From contig JAZBPJ010000074.1 of assembly GCA_036351575.1 (NCBI GenBank), positions 1 to 6,039 of the forward strand: DNA of 6,039 nucleotides. The letters run 5' to 3'. This DNA is from JABDPF01 sp036351575. GTDB taxonomy: Bacteria > Pseudomonadota > Gammaproteobacteria > Xanthomonadales > SZUA-36. The position numbers and the translations under genes were made by a program. The notes under the pieces are model-generated. The model was not told the origin of the DNA and made no database searches. It saw nothing but the letters and a program-made list of their open reading frames with translations. Below are positions 1 to 5,976 of the stretch, piece by piece (position 1 is the stretch's first letter; each line of letters begins with the position of its first letter).

Positions 1-1
1 G

Positions 2-1759
2 CGCAAGTCACAGGCCGTAACCAACATCAAGCGCCAGGACGTCAGCGGCTTCATGTGGGCCACCAACGACCGGCTGCTGTTCTTCATGGACAAGGACGGT
101 AACGAGTCCTTCGGCATCTTCGCGGTCAACGCGGACGGCTCCTACCCGCGCACGCTGGTCGAACCGCCGGAAGCAATGGCGCGCAGCGGACGTGCCTCGG
201 AAATCCGCATCGTGCAGGTCCTGGACATCCTCGAAGACGAGCCCGAGTGGGTCCTGGTCCAGAGCAACGAGCGCCGCGCGTCGAACCCGGACGTGTTCAA
301 GCTCAACATCATGACCGAAGGCCAGTCCAGGGGGACCCTCGGTTCCGGAAGCAACACCCAGCTGGTGCAGCGCAACCCGGGCAACGTGGCCGGCTGGTTT
401 ACCGACTGGGACGGCAACCTGATCGGCGCCAGCTTCCAGGACGGGCTCAATGTCGGCTTCATGATGCTGACCGACCGCGAGAACGATACCTGGGAAACCG
501 TGTTGGAAACCCGCTTCGACGAGCCGGGCTTTTCACCCGCCGCCATCACGGGCGACGGCGTCAACGGCTACGTGACCTCGAACCTCACGCCGGACGGCAA
601 GGCCCGCGACAAGGCCGCGCTGTACGAATACAACTTCGAGACACGGGAATTCGGAGACCTGGTCTACGAGCACGACGTGGTCGACTGCTGCAGCCCGATC
701 ATGAACCGCAAAGCGCGCAAGCTGATCGGCGTTTCCTACATGGTCGGCAAACCGGAGATGGTGTACCTGGACCCGGTCTGGAAGAGCCGCATGGACGCCA
801 TCAACCGCGCGCTGCCCGACACGATCAACCGCATCAGCAGCCTCGACGACGAGGAGACCATCGCCGTCGTGACGTCCTCCAGCTCCACGCAGCCGCCGAA
901 GTATTACCTGTTCGACATGATCAACAACAAGCTCGAATGGATGGCGGACTCGCGGCCCTGGGTCGACGCCTCGGTCATGGCGGAAATGAAACCGTATTCC
1001 TTTAAAGCGCGGGACGGCCGTGAGCTGCACGGTTACCTGACCATCCCGCACGGCAGCGACGGCAAGAACCTGCCGCTGATCGTCAACCCGCACGGCGGCC
1101 CCTGGGCCCGTGACGGCTACGGCTACAACCCCGAGCACCAGTTCCTGGCCAACCGCGGCTACGCTGTGATCCAGGTGAATTTCCGCGGCTCGACCGGCTT
1201 TGGCATGGACCACATGCAATCGGCCTTTAAGCAGTGGGGGCAGTCCATGCAGGACGACGTCACCGACGCCGTCAAGTGGGCCATCGACCAGGGCATCGCC
1301 GACGCGGACCGGGTCTGTATCTACGGCGGCAGTTACGGCGGCTACGCCGCGATGGCCGGCCTGACCTTCACGCCGGAACTTTACAAGTGCGGCATCAACT
1401 ACGTCGGTGTCACCTCCATCCCGCTGCTGTTCGAGACCATGCCGGACGCATGGGGCGACGGCGCCGCGCAGATGAAAGCCATGGTCGGCGACCCGGAAAC
1501 CGATAAGGAGTTCCTGGAACAGTGGTCACCGGTGTACCACGCCGACAAGATCCAGGCCCCGGTGTTCATGGCCTACGGCCGGCGCGACCCGCGCGTGAAC
1601 ATCGAACACGCCAAGATCATGGAAAAGGCGCTGAAGAAAAACGACGTCGAGTACGAACTGATGATCAAGCGGAATGAAGGGCACGGCTTCCGCAAGGAAG
1701 AGAACCGTTACGACTTCTACGGCACGATGGAGAAGTTCCTGGCCGAAAACCTCAAGTAA
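2..1759 (+). CDS. S9 (prolyl oligopeptidase) family serine peptidase, 5'-partial
   Basis: Probable peptidase that cleaves short peptides, most like the S9 acylaminoacyl-peptidase/dipeptidyl-peptidase branch. The frame is open to the left window edge (codons from position 2 read through to the Met at 53), so the start, any signal peptide and the first part of the beta-propeller are outside. The N-terminal half (to about nt 990) is rich in short beta-strand and D/G-turn segments, as expected of a propeller. The C-terminal half is the alpha/beta-hydrolase domain: HGGPW oxyanion region (His codon 1091-1093), NFRGSTGFG (from 1178), nucleophile elbow GGSYGG with catalytic Ser at 1331-1333, Asp at 1586-1588 in GRRDPRV, and His at 1682-1684 in NEGHGF. 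All three triad residues are present in the canonical order and the C-terminus is complete. S9 members of this type are usually 600-700 aa, so roughly 50-100 residues are probably missing. Cellular location and exact specificity cannot be read from this fragment. The gene converges on popT with a 29-bp gap. Confidence 0.93.
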   Translation, partial: RKSQAVTNIKRQDVSGFMWATNDRLLFFMDKDGNESFGIFAVNADGSYPRTLVEPPEAMARSGRASEIRIVQVLDILEDEPEWVLVQSNERRASNPDVFKLNIMTEGQSRGTLGSGSNTQLVQRNPGNVAGWFTDWDGNLIGASFQDGLNVGFMMLTDRENDTWETVLETRFDEPGFSPAAITGDGVNGYVTSNLTPDGKARDKAALYEYNFETREFGDLVYEHDVVDCCSPIMNRKARKLIGVSYMVGKPEMVYLDPVWKSRMDAINRALPDTINRISSLDDEETIAVVTSSSSTQPPKYYLFDMINNKLEWMADSRPWVDASVMAEMKPYSFKARDGRELHGYLTIPHGSDGKNLPLIVNPHGGPWARDGYGYNPEHQFLANRGYAVIQVNFRGSTGFGMDHMQSAFKQWGQSMQDDVTDAVKWAIDQGIADADRVCIYGGSYGGYAAMAGLTFTPELYKCGINYVGVTSIPLLFETMPDAWGDGAAQMKAMVGDPETDKEFLEQWSPVYHADKIQAPVFMAYGRRDPRVNIEHAKIMEKALKKNDVEYELMIKRNEGHGFRKEENRYDFYGTMEKFLAENLK

Positions 1760-1788
1760 ACCAGCGACCTGAAAGCCGTTCGCGGCGA

Positions 1789-2736
1789 TCAGTTTTCGCG
1801 GTGATCCGGACCCGGGGCGAAATGGCTCAGGACCAGGACTGCCGCGAAGCCGGCCAGCATGATGCCCAGCGACGCCGCCACGGCGGCGTCGAGGGCCTCG
1901 GGAAACACCGGGCTGGAGTGGATCAGTTTCTCCTTGCCGCGCACGGTTTCGTACACGCGCTCCTGGAACGGCCAGATAACCCAGAGCGATCCGATCAGGA
2001 TGCCCTTGATCACCAGCAGCGTCGGCTGCCGGTAGCGCTTCAGCAGCCACACGATTCCGCGTGAGAACACCGCCAGACCGGTCACCATGCCGGCCGCGAA
2101 CACGGTGATCACCGCCCACTCGAAACTGCCCAGTGCGTTGATGATGTAGGCGTATTTCCCGAGGATCAGCAGAATGAAGGAACCGGAAATACCCGGCAGC
2201 AGCATCGCGCTGATGGCCACGAAACCGCACAGAAAAATGAACCACGCGGCGGTCGGGGTCTCTACCGGCACCAGGTTGACGACAATGAAACCGATTGCCG
2301 CGCCCAGCACCGCGAACGCGACTTCGGCCGCGCCGTAACGATCCACCTCCCGCATCAGGATCACGACCGAGCCCGCGATCAGCCCGAAAAACAGGCCGTA
2401 CACCAGCTCCGGATGGGTCACGATCAGCTTGGGCAGCGGAACGACGTGCGTAAAAAACAGGATCGCGCCCAGGATACCGAGCGCCAGCGGAACCAGGAAG
2501 CCGAGGTCGTTTCGCGTCAGCGCGGCGCCCACTTTGCCGCGCAGCAGCAGCCCGATCCAGACGTGATCGAAACTGCGTATCGCGTTGAGCAGGCGTTCGT
2601 AGATTCCCAGTATCAGGGCCATGGTGCCGCCACTGACCCCGGGGATGATGTCGGCGCCGCCCATGCAGAAGCCTCTCAACAGGGTTGCGACGTGGCCCCC
2701 CGAAGGCTCCGGGGCTTTCCGATCAGGTTTTGCCAT
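1789..2736 (-). CDS. popT: DUF368 / PopT-family polyprenyl-phosphate (C55-P) transporter
   Basis: Inner-membrane protein of the DUF368 family, which has been shown to return undecaprenyl phosphate across the membrane so the carrier lipid can be reused for peptidoglycan and surface polysaccharides. The 315-residue protein is near the usual family length. It shows the family's two related half-repeats, each with a re-entrant-type motif: GGADIIPGVSGGT at residues 26-38, followed by ILGIYERL, and MLLPGISGS at 178-186, followed by ILLILGKY. Around eight hydrophobic segments run through the rest. The tail (HFAPGPDHREN) is polar. The start is placed at 2736 (MAKPDRK). A longer reading from an ATG at 2781 is possible, but that ATG lies inside the spacer of the best promoter (2770-2797), so its mRNA would not include it. 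No strong Shine-Dalgarno sits before 2736, only a GGGGA stretch about 8 nt away. The gene is transcribed alone and convergent with the peptidase gene. The family assignment is firm; the substrate is by family inference. Confidence 0.9.
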   Translation of the reverse strand: MAKPDRKAPEPSGGHVATLLRGFCMGGADIIPGVSGGTMALILGIYERLLNAIRSFDHVWIGLLLRGKVGAALTRNDLGFLVPLALGILGAILFFTHVVPLPKLIVTHPELVYGLFFGLIAGSVVILMREVDRYGAAEVAFAVLGAAIGFIVVNLVPVETPTAAWFIFLCGFVAISAMLLPGISGSFILLILGKYAYIINALGSFEWAVITVFAAGMVTGLAVFSRGIVWLLKRYRQPTLLVIKGILIGSLWVIWPFQERVYETVRGKEKLIHSSPVFPEALDAAVAASLGIMLAGFAAVLVLSHFAPGPDHREN

Positions 2737-2769
2737 ACGCTTCGTCCCCGGGCGTGCTGCCAGAACACG

Positions 2770-2797
2770 ATGATGCCCCATGCCCGCGCAGTGTCAA
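2770..2797 (-). promoter_or_regulatory. Predicted sigma70-type promoter of popT
   Basis: On the minus strand a perfect -35 box TTGACA (2792-2797) is followed after 16 nt by CATCAT (2770-2775), 4 of 6 matches to the -10 consensus. Transcription would begin near 2763 and leave a leader of about 27 nt before the popT start at 2736. The upstream in-frame ATG (2779-2781) falls in the spacer. Prediction by eye only. Confidence 0.5.
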
Positions 2798-2851
2798 GGC
2801 GAGGACATCCGGCAAGCCGCCCCGGACACCCTTCATCGCAGCAGCCCCTGC

Positions 2852-2881
2852 TTGTGCGGCGTCCTTGTATTGCACCATACT
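2852..2881 (+). promoter_or_regulatory. Possible promoter of the Cys-rich secreted protein gene
   Basis: TTGTGC (2852-2857), an 18-nt spacer, then CATACT (2876-2881), giving 3/6 and 4/6 matches to the sigma70 boxes. It would give a leader of about 28 nt before the ATG at 2916. The match is weak, but it is the best-placed one in the divergent intergenic region (2737-2915), which otherwise shows no clear operator or repeat. Confidence 0.3.
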
Positions 2882-2902
2882 GCAAGCACTTTCTGACCAA
2901 AC

Positions 2903-2907
2903 GGGAG
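2903..2907 (+). promoter_or_regulatory. Ribosome binding site of the Cys-rich protein
   Basis: GGGAG lies 8 nt before the ATG at 2916. It selects this start over the much longer open frame that begins at 2685. The extension would run through the divergent promoter region and would bury the clear signal peptide inside the protein. Confidence 0.65.
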
Positions 2908-2915
2908 ACCCCAGG

Positions 2916-3329
2916 ATGAAAGCCATCGCACGAATTCTTTTCACGGCATTTGCCGTCTTCTCCATGAGCCAGGCCGCGTTTGCGCAAAACGACCCTGTAG
3001 ACATGGTCATGACCGGCTGCTCCAGCGAAATCGAGCAGTACTGCAGCCAGGTCACGCTGGGCGACGGCCGCCTGCTGGCCTGCTTTTTCGCCCACGAGGA
3101 CAAGCTGTCCGGGCAGTGCCAGTATGCACTGTACCAGGCATCGGCCCAGCTCGAAGCCGCCGTCAACGCCCTGATTTACCTGGCCACCGAGTGCGAACAG
3201 GATATCGTGACGCACTGCGCTGCCGTCGAGGCCGGTGAAGGACGGATCCTCGAGTGCCTGCATGCCGCCGGTGACGCGGTCAGCGAGGCCTGCACGACGG
3301 CCATGAACGACGTCGTCAAAGTCAAGTGA
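2916..3329 (+). CDS. Secreted Cys-rich protein with two GLG1-like (Cys_rich_FGFR type) repeats
   Basis: A 137-aa exported protein of unknown function. Residues 1-23 form a Sec signal peptide: MKAIAR, a hydrophobic core, and an AFA|Q cleavage site after Ala23, with no lipobox Cys. The mature ~114 residues contain eight Cys in two tandem units. Cys 35, 43, 56 and 68 and Cys 93, 101, 114 and 126 both follow C-x7-C-x12-C-x11-C, with 58 residues from one unit to the next. Each unit reads like C-x2-EI/DI-x3-C-x4-x-G-(D/E)-GR(I/L)L-x-C, then a helix, then C. This matches the style of the Cys-rich repeats in eukaryotic Golgi glycoprotein 1 (GLG1) and of small bacterial periplasmic proteins that carry them. 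The even Cys count and export suggest disulfide-stabilised helical repeats in the periplasm or outside the cell. The gene stands alone, divergent from popT, and ends at a strong terminator. The molecular role is not known to me; the repeat-family assignment is by motif recognition. Confidence 0.85.
   Translation: MKAIARILFTAFAVFSMSQAAFAQNDPVDMVMTGCSSEIEQYCSQVTLGDGRLLACFFAHEDKLSGQCQYALYQASAQLEAAVNALIYLATECEQDIVTHCAAVEAGEGRILECLHAAGDAVSEACTTAMNDVVKVK
3018..3293 (+). repeat. Two tandem four-Cys repeat units within the secreted protein
   Basis: Unit 1 spans codons 35-68 (3018-3119) and unit 2 spans codons 93-126 (3192-3293). Cys spacing is identical in both, and the central G(D/E)GR(L/I)L segment is conserved. 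The 24-residue linker (69-92) is Ala-rich and probably helical. The repeats are visible in protein; at DNA level they have diverged, so the duplication is old. Confidence 0.8.
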
Positions 3330-3340
3330 GGGCAACCCTC

Positions 3341-3380
3341 TGAGAAAAGAAACCCCGCTTCGGCGGGGTTTCTTTTCTCA
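3341..3380. terminator. Bidirectional rho-independent terminator between convergent genes
   Basis: A perfect 18-bp inverted repeat (arms 3341-3358 and 3363-3380) with loop TTCG at 3359-3362. Its GC-rich top (ACCCCGC/GCGGGGT) is flanked by an A-rich arm on one side and a T-rich arm on the other, so either strand gives a hairpin followed by a U-rich run (TTTCTTTTCT). It lies 11 bp past the stop of the Cys-rich gene and 11 bp past the stop of the POT transporter gene, so it can end both transcripts. Only the plus-strand RNA carries the extra-stable C(UUCG)G tetraloop; the other strand has CGAA. Confidence 0.92.
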
Positions 3381-3391
3381 GGCCTGAAAAA

Positions 3392-5347
3392 CTAGGCCCC
3401 GTACTTCTTGATGGCCCGGTCCAGCCTCGGCAGGACCAGGAAAATGAACAGCGCGACCAGCGCGGCGAGCGCGGCCAGGAAGACGAAAAACCACATCGGC
3501 TCCATGTGGTTCTGCACGTTTCCAAGGAAACCGGAGAACTTGTTGCCGATCGAGGTGGCCAGGAACCAGCCGCCCATCGCCAGGCCGGCCAGTCGAACCG
3601 GGGCCAGCTTGGTGACCAGCGAAAGACCGATCGGCGACAGGCACAGCTCACCGATCGTGATGACCAGGTAGAAGATCGCCATCCACAATCCGGCCACCTT
3701 GACCGCCCCGCCGTCGGTCAGCGAACCGGCCAGGGCCATGATCAGCAGCGCTGCGGTGGTGAACATCATGCCGTAAAGCAGCTTGTGCGCCGTTGGCACG
3801 GGCTTGCCTTTCTTCACCCGCCAGCCAAAGAACCAGACCACGAAGGGGGTCAGGAACACGACCCAGAACGGGTTCCAGCTCTGATAGACCTCGGCGTTGA
3901 CGACCTGCACGAACTGGCCGCGCGGCAGCAACTGCGGGTCCTTGCCATAGCGTTCGCGGTAACCGTCGTAGATCGCCGAACGGGTGTTCTCGTCAATCAC
4001 GAATACCGGCAGCAGGCTGCCGTCCGTGAGCGCCCTCAACAGCACCACCTGGTCCTTTGGAATCGAGCCGTCGGTCAGCGCGACCGTTATGATGTCCTCG
4101 CCATGAGCGCCCTTGTCGTTGCGCACGTCGATCTGCTCATCCGCGTATACCTTGACGGCCCGCGCTTTCCACTCCGCATCGACCTGCTGCGCATCGCCCC
4201 TTGGTCCCAGTCGTTCAACGCGGATCCCCGGCATCGCGTCCAGCGTTTCGACCGCGCCGGCAGTCATTCGGCTCTGGCCGAACTGGTTGGCGATCTCGGG
4301 CGAATCGATCACCAGCAGGGTGTCCGGGTGCGGCCGGGGCACTTCTTCGCCGGCGTTGGTGTAGTAACTGGGCAGGGCGTCCTGCTGGATCTCGTCGATG
4401 AAGGGTACGGACTGGGCAACACCCGGCTCGCGGTCCGTGTAATCGCGCGCCCACTGCGTCATCGCGCTGCCGTTCAGGTGCAGGATCATGAAGAACGCAC
4501 CGCCCGCGACAAATATCGGCAGCAAGGCCAGCAAACCCGGCCGCTCCTCTTCGTTCGCCGTCAGGCCGAGGCGGACGAAGAAAATGATCACCGGGATCAT
4601 GCCGACCAGGAAGCCGAAATCCGACGGCCGCACCAGGGTCATGTTGAACTGCTTGGCAAAAAAGTAACCGGCGATACCGACGATGAAAGCAGGCGCCAGG
4701 ATCTTGGCGAAAATCTCGCCAATCGTGGTATCACCCTCGACACGAGCAGGCTGGCGGTCCGCTTTTTCCAGGGTTTTCCAGAAAATCAGCAGCAGCACCA
4801 CGGCGAACAGGACCCCGATCCCCGCTGCACGGAACGTCCACAGCCAGCCCCAGTAGTTGCGGACAATCGGAGCCACGATCAGCGTCGCGGCCAGGGCGCC
4901 GATATTGATACCCATGTAGAAAATATTGAAACCGGAATCGCGCTTCGGGTCGCCCGGTTCGTAGAGGTTGCCGACCATCACGGAAATATTGGGCTTGAAA
5001 AAGCCATTGCCGACTATCAGGCCGATCAGGCCGAGTACGAAATAGGTAAAACCGGGCGTCCCCATCAGGAACAGGCCGCTGGCCATCAGCAAACCGCCGA
5101 TGGCCACCGATCGGCGATAGCCTAGAAAGCGGTCGGCGATCATGCCGCCCAGGAACGGCGTGAAATAGACGAATGCGAGGTACAGGCCGTAGATTTCATT
5201 GCCCTCGGCGCGTGGCAGGCCCAGACCGCCGCGCTCCGCGTCGATGGTGTAGAGCAGCAGAATTCCGACCATCGTGTAGAAAGCGAGACGCTCCCACATC
5301 TCGGTGAAAAACAAAGGTATGAGCCCCTTGGGGTGTCCGAATGCCAT
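3392..5347 (-). CDS. POT/PTR2 (MFS) proton-dependent oligopeptide transporter with large TM7-TM8 insert
   Basis: Inner-membrane symporter predicted to import di- and tripeptides with protons. The 651 residues exceed the ~500 usual for bacterial POTs. Family marks: the proton-coupling motif E16-M-W-E19-R20 in TM1; FKPNIS at 117-122 in TM4, with Lys118 at the place of the conserved TM4 lysine; PTR2 signature FYMGINIGA at 143-151; and the TM11 segment MGGWFLATSIGNKFSG at 591-606. Hydrophobic segments fit 12 TM helices plus the two extra bacterial helices (about 217-260). The added length is a hydrophilic stretch at about 304-486, between TM7 (272-290) and TM8 (490-508), on the side expected to face the periplasm. 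The TM7 position where many POTs carry Glu reads LHLNG here. The start at 5347 is chosen because AGGAGG lies 4 nt upstream; the open frame to 5491 would run through two hairpins and encodes low-complexity basic sequence. The gene ends at the shared terminator. The exact substrate is not shown by the sequence. Confidence 0.92.
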   Translation of the reverse strand: MAFGHPKGLIPLFFTEMWERLAFYTMVGILLLYTIDAERGGLGLPRAEGNEIYGLYLAFVYFTPFLGGMIADRFLGYRRSVAIGGLLMASGLFLMGTPGFTYFVLGLIGLIVGNGFFKPNISVMVGNLYEPGDPKRDSGFNIFYMGINIGALAATLIVAPIVRNYWGWLWTFRAAGIGVLFAVVLLLIFWKTLEKADRQPARVEGDTTIGEIFAKILAPAFIVGIAGYFFAKQFNMTLVRPSDFGFLVGMIPVIIFFVRLGLTANEEERPGLLALLPIFVAGGAFFMILHLNGSAMTQWARDYTDREPGVAQSVPFIDEIQQDALPSYYTNAGEEVPRPHPDTLLVIDSPEIANQFGQSRMTAGAVETLDAMPGIRVERLGPRGDAQQVDAEWKARAVKVYADEQIDVRNDKGAHGEDIITVALTDGSIPKDQVVLLRALTDGSLLPVFVIDENTRSAIYDGYRERYGKDPQLLPRGQFVQVVNAEVYQSWNPFWVVFLTPFVVWFFGWRVKKGKPVPTAHKLLYGMMFTTAALLIMALAGSLTDGGAVKVAGLWMAIFYLVITIGELCLSPIGLSLVTKLAPVRLAGLAMGGWFLATSIGNKFSGFLGNVQNHMEPMWFFVFLAALAALVALFIFLVLPRLDRAIKKYGA

Positions 5348-5351
5348 GGTG

Positions 5352-5357
5352 CCTCCT
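5352..5357 (-). promoter_or_regulatory. Ribosome binding site of the POT transporter
   Basis: On the minus strand AGGAGG is followed by CACC and the ATG at 5347. The near-perfect Shine-Dalgarno fixes the start and rules out the 48-codon upstream extension. The 4-nt spacing is on the short side. Confidence 0.85.
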
Positions 5358-5373
5358 CGACCTGGAAGGGTGT

Positions 5374-5396
5374 CCGCGCAGCGCGGCTTTTTTATT
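5374..5396 (+). terminator. Terminator-like hairpin facing the plus strand, in the POT gene leader
   Basis: CCGCG (5374-5378), loop CAG, CGCGG (5382-5386), then C and six T (5388-5393) followed by ATT. Read on the plus strand this is a short intrinsic terminator. On the minus strand, which carries the POT mRNA, the same hairpin sits about 27 nt before the start codon without a U-run. No plus-strand gene lies upstream, so it may limit antisense RNA from the POT gene or may simply be a leader stem. A 5-bp stem is modest. Confidence 0.4.
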
Positions 5397-5458
5397 CTGG
5401 ATCCGGTGAATCCTACCCTAGTCGCGGGGTGACTGGAACATCGCCGGCGGGCAGGCAA

Positions 5459-5489
5459 GAAAAAACCCCGGCGCGAGCGGGGCTTTTTC
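5459..5489 (-). terminator. Rho-independent terminator of the pilin gene
   Basis: Read on the minus strand: AAAAAG-CCCCG, a short GC-rich loop (CTCGCGC), CGGGG, then TTTTTT and CTT. It begins about 17 bp past the pilin stop codon and separates the pilin transcript from the POT transporter gene downstream on the same strand. The A- and T-flanks also make it usable in the plus direction. Confidence 0.85.
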
Positions 5490-5505
5490 AAGAATCAAGT
5501 GAAAA

Positions 5506-5964
5506 TCAGCTGCGGCACTCGGCCGGAACGTTCCGGTTGGCCGTGTTGGCTGTGCACACCCAGTTCAGCCGCCCGGCATCATCGGGCATATCGCCCGTCA
5601 GGATCAGGTTGATCGGGGCGGGGGCGCCGGTGTTCCGGGTGATCACGGTAATCACCGGGTCCCGGCAGCTGCCCGAGAAACCGATCGAGGCGACGTACTT
5701 TGATGGAGTAAAGCTGTATCCGGCACTTGAATCGGTCAGGGGATCGATCGTCGGATTCTCGATACAGGTCGCGGAGACCGCGGTCTTGGCGGCCGCCGCC
5801 ACGGACAGGGCCTCGCCGACCTTGGCGCGGATGGTGTAGCTGGTGTAAACCGGCAGCGCGAGCGATACGATCACCGCGATCATGGCAATGACGATCATCA
5901 GTTCAATCAGCGTGAAGCCCGCCTGCTGCCGACTGGTTTGTGCGGAACAATGATGCTCTTTCAT
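5506..5964 (-). CDS. pilA: Type IV pilin (PilA-like major or minor pilin precursor)
   Basis: A 152-aa prepilin, the structural subunit of a type IV pilus used for attachment, twitching or DNA uptake. Residues 1-16 form a short charged leader ending in Gly16, the class III prepilin site cut by PilD. The mature chain starts with Phe17, which would be N-methylated, and has the required Glu at mature position 5 (Glu21) in FTLIELMIVIAMIAVI, the N-terminal alpha-helix spine. Mature Cys are at 67, 100, 137 and 150. C137 and C150 fit the C-terminal disulfide loop (NWVC ... VPAEC). The segment YSFTPSKYVASI is typical of the pilin globular domain. The start at 5964 is preferred because GAGGG lies 7 nt upstream (5972-5976); an ATG at 5997 would give a 27-residue leader and cannot be excluded. 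The gene is followed by its own terminator. No pil assembly genes are in view, so major versus minor pilin is not settled; the symbol is by family resemblance. Confidence 0.88.
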   Translation of the reverse strand: MKEHHCSAQTSRQQAGFTLIELMIVIAMIAVIVSLALPVYTSYTIRAKVGEALSVAAAAKTAVSATCIENPTIDPLTDSSAGYSFTPSKYVASIGFSGSCRDPVITVITRNTGAPAPINLILTGDMPDDAGRLNWVCTANTANRNVPAECRS

Positions 5965-5971
5965 GGCCTGG

Positions 5972-5976
5972 CCCTC
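5972..5976 (-). promoter_or_regulatory. Ribosome binding site of the pilin gene
   Basis: GAGGG on the minus strand, 7 nt before the ATG at 5964. It supports the short 16-residue prepilin leader over the longer starts at 5997 and 6030. Confidence 0.55.

Noticed and set aside
247..1005. Long plus-strand open frame (252 codons) inside the peptidase gene
   Set aside because: It is the +1-type shadow of the S9 frame: Arg/Gln/Gly/Pro-rich with no domain, while the other frame carries the full catalytic triad.
1760..1800. Terminator between the convergent peptidase and popT genes
   Set aside because: Only a weak GATCA/TGATC pairing (partly in the popT coding end) and no T-run, so not called as an intrinsic terminator.
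2676..3335. Minus-strand open frame of 219 codons covering the Cys-rich gene and the popT N-terminus
   Set aside because: It overlaps two well-supported genes and the divergent promoter region, and shows no recognisable motif.
3506..5125. Plus-strand open frame of 539 codons opposite the POT transporter
   Set aside because: Arg/Gln/His-rich antisense shadow in high-GC DNA. The minus strand encodes a clear membrane transporter with family motifs, and no ribosome site supports the plus frame.
5395..5440. Promoter for the POT gene (TTCCAG, 17 nt, TAGGAT on the minus strand)
   Set aside because: Only 2 of 6 matches in the -35 box and 4 of 6 in the -10 box. A promoter must exist after the pilin terminator, but I cannot place it with confidence.
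5348..5491. 48-codon N-terminal extension of the POT transporter
   Set aside because: It crosses the pilin terminator and a second hairpin, is basic low-complexity sequence, and the AGGAGG site selects the ATG at 5347.
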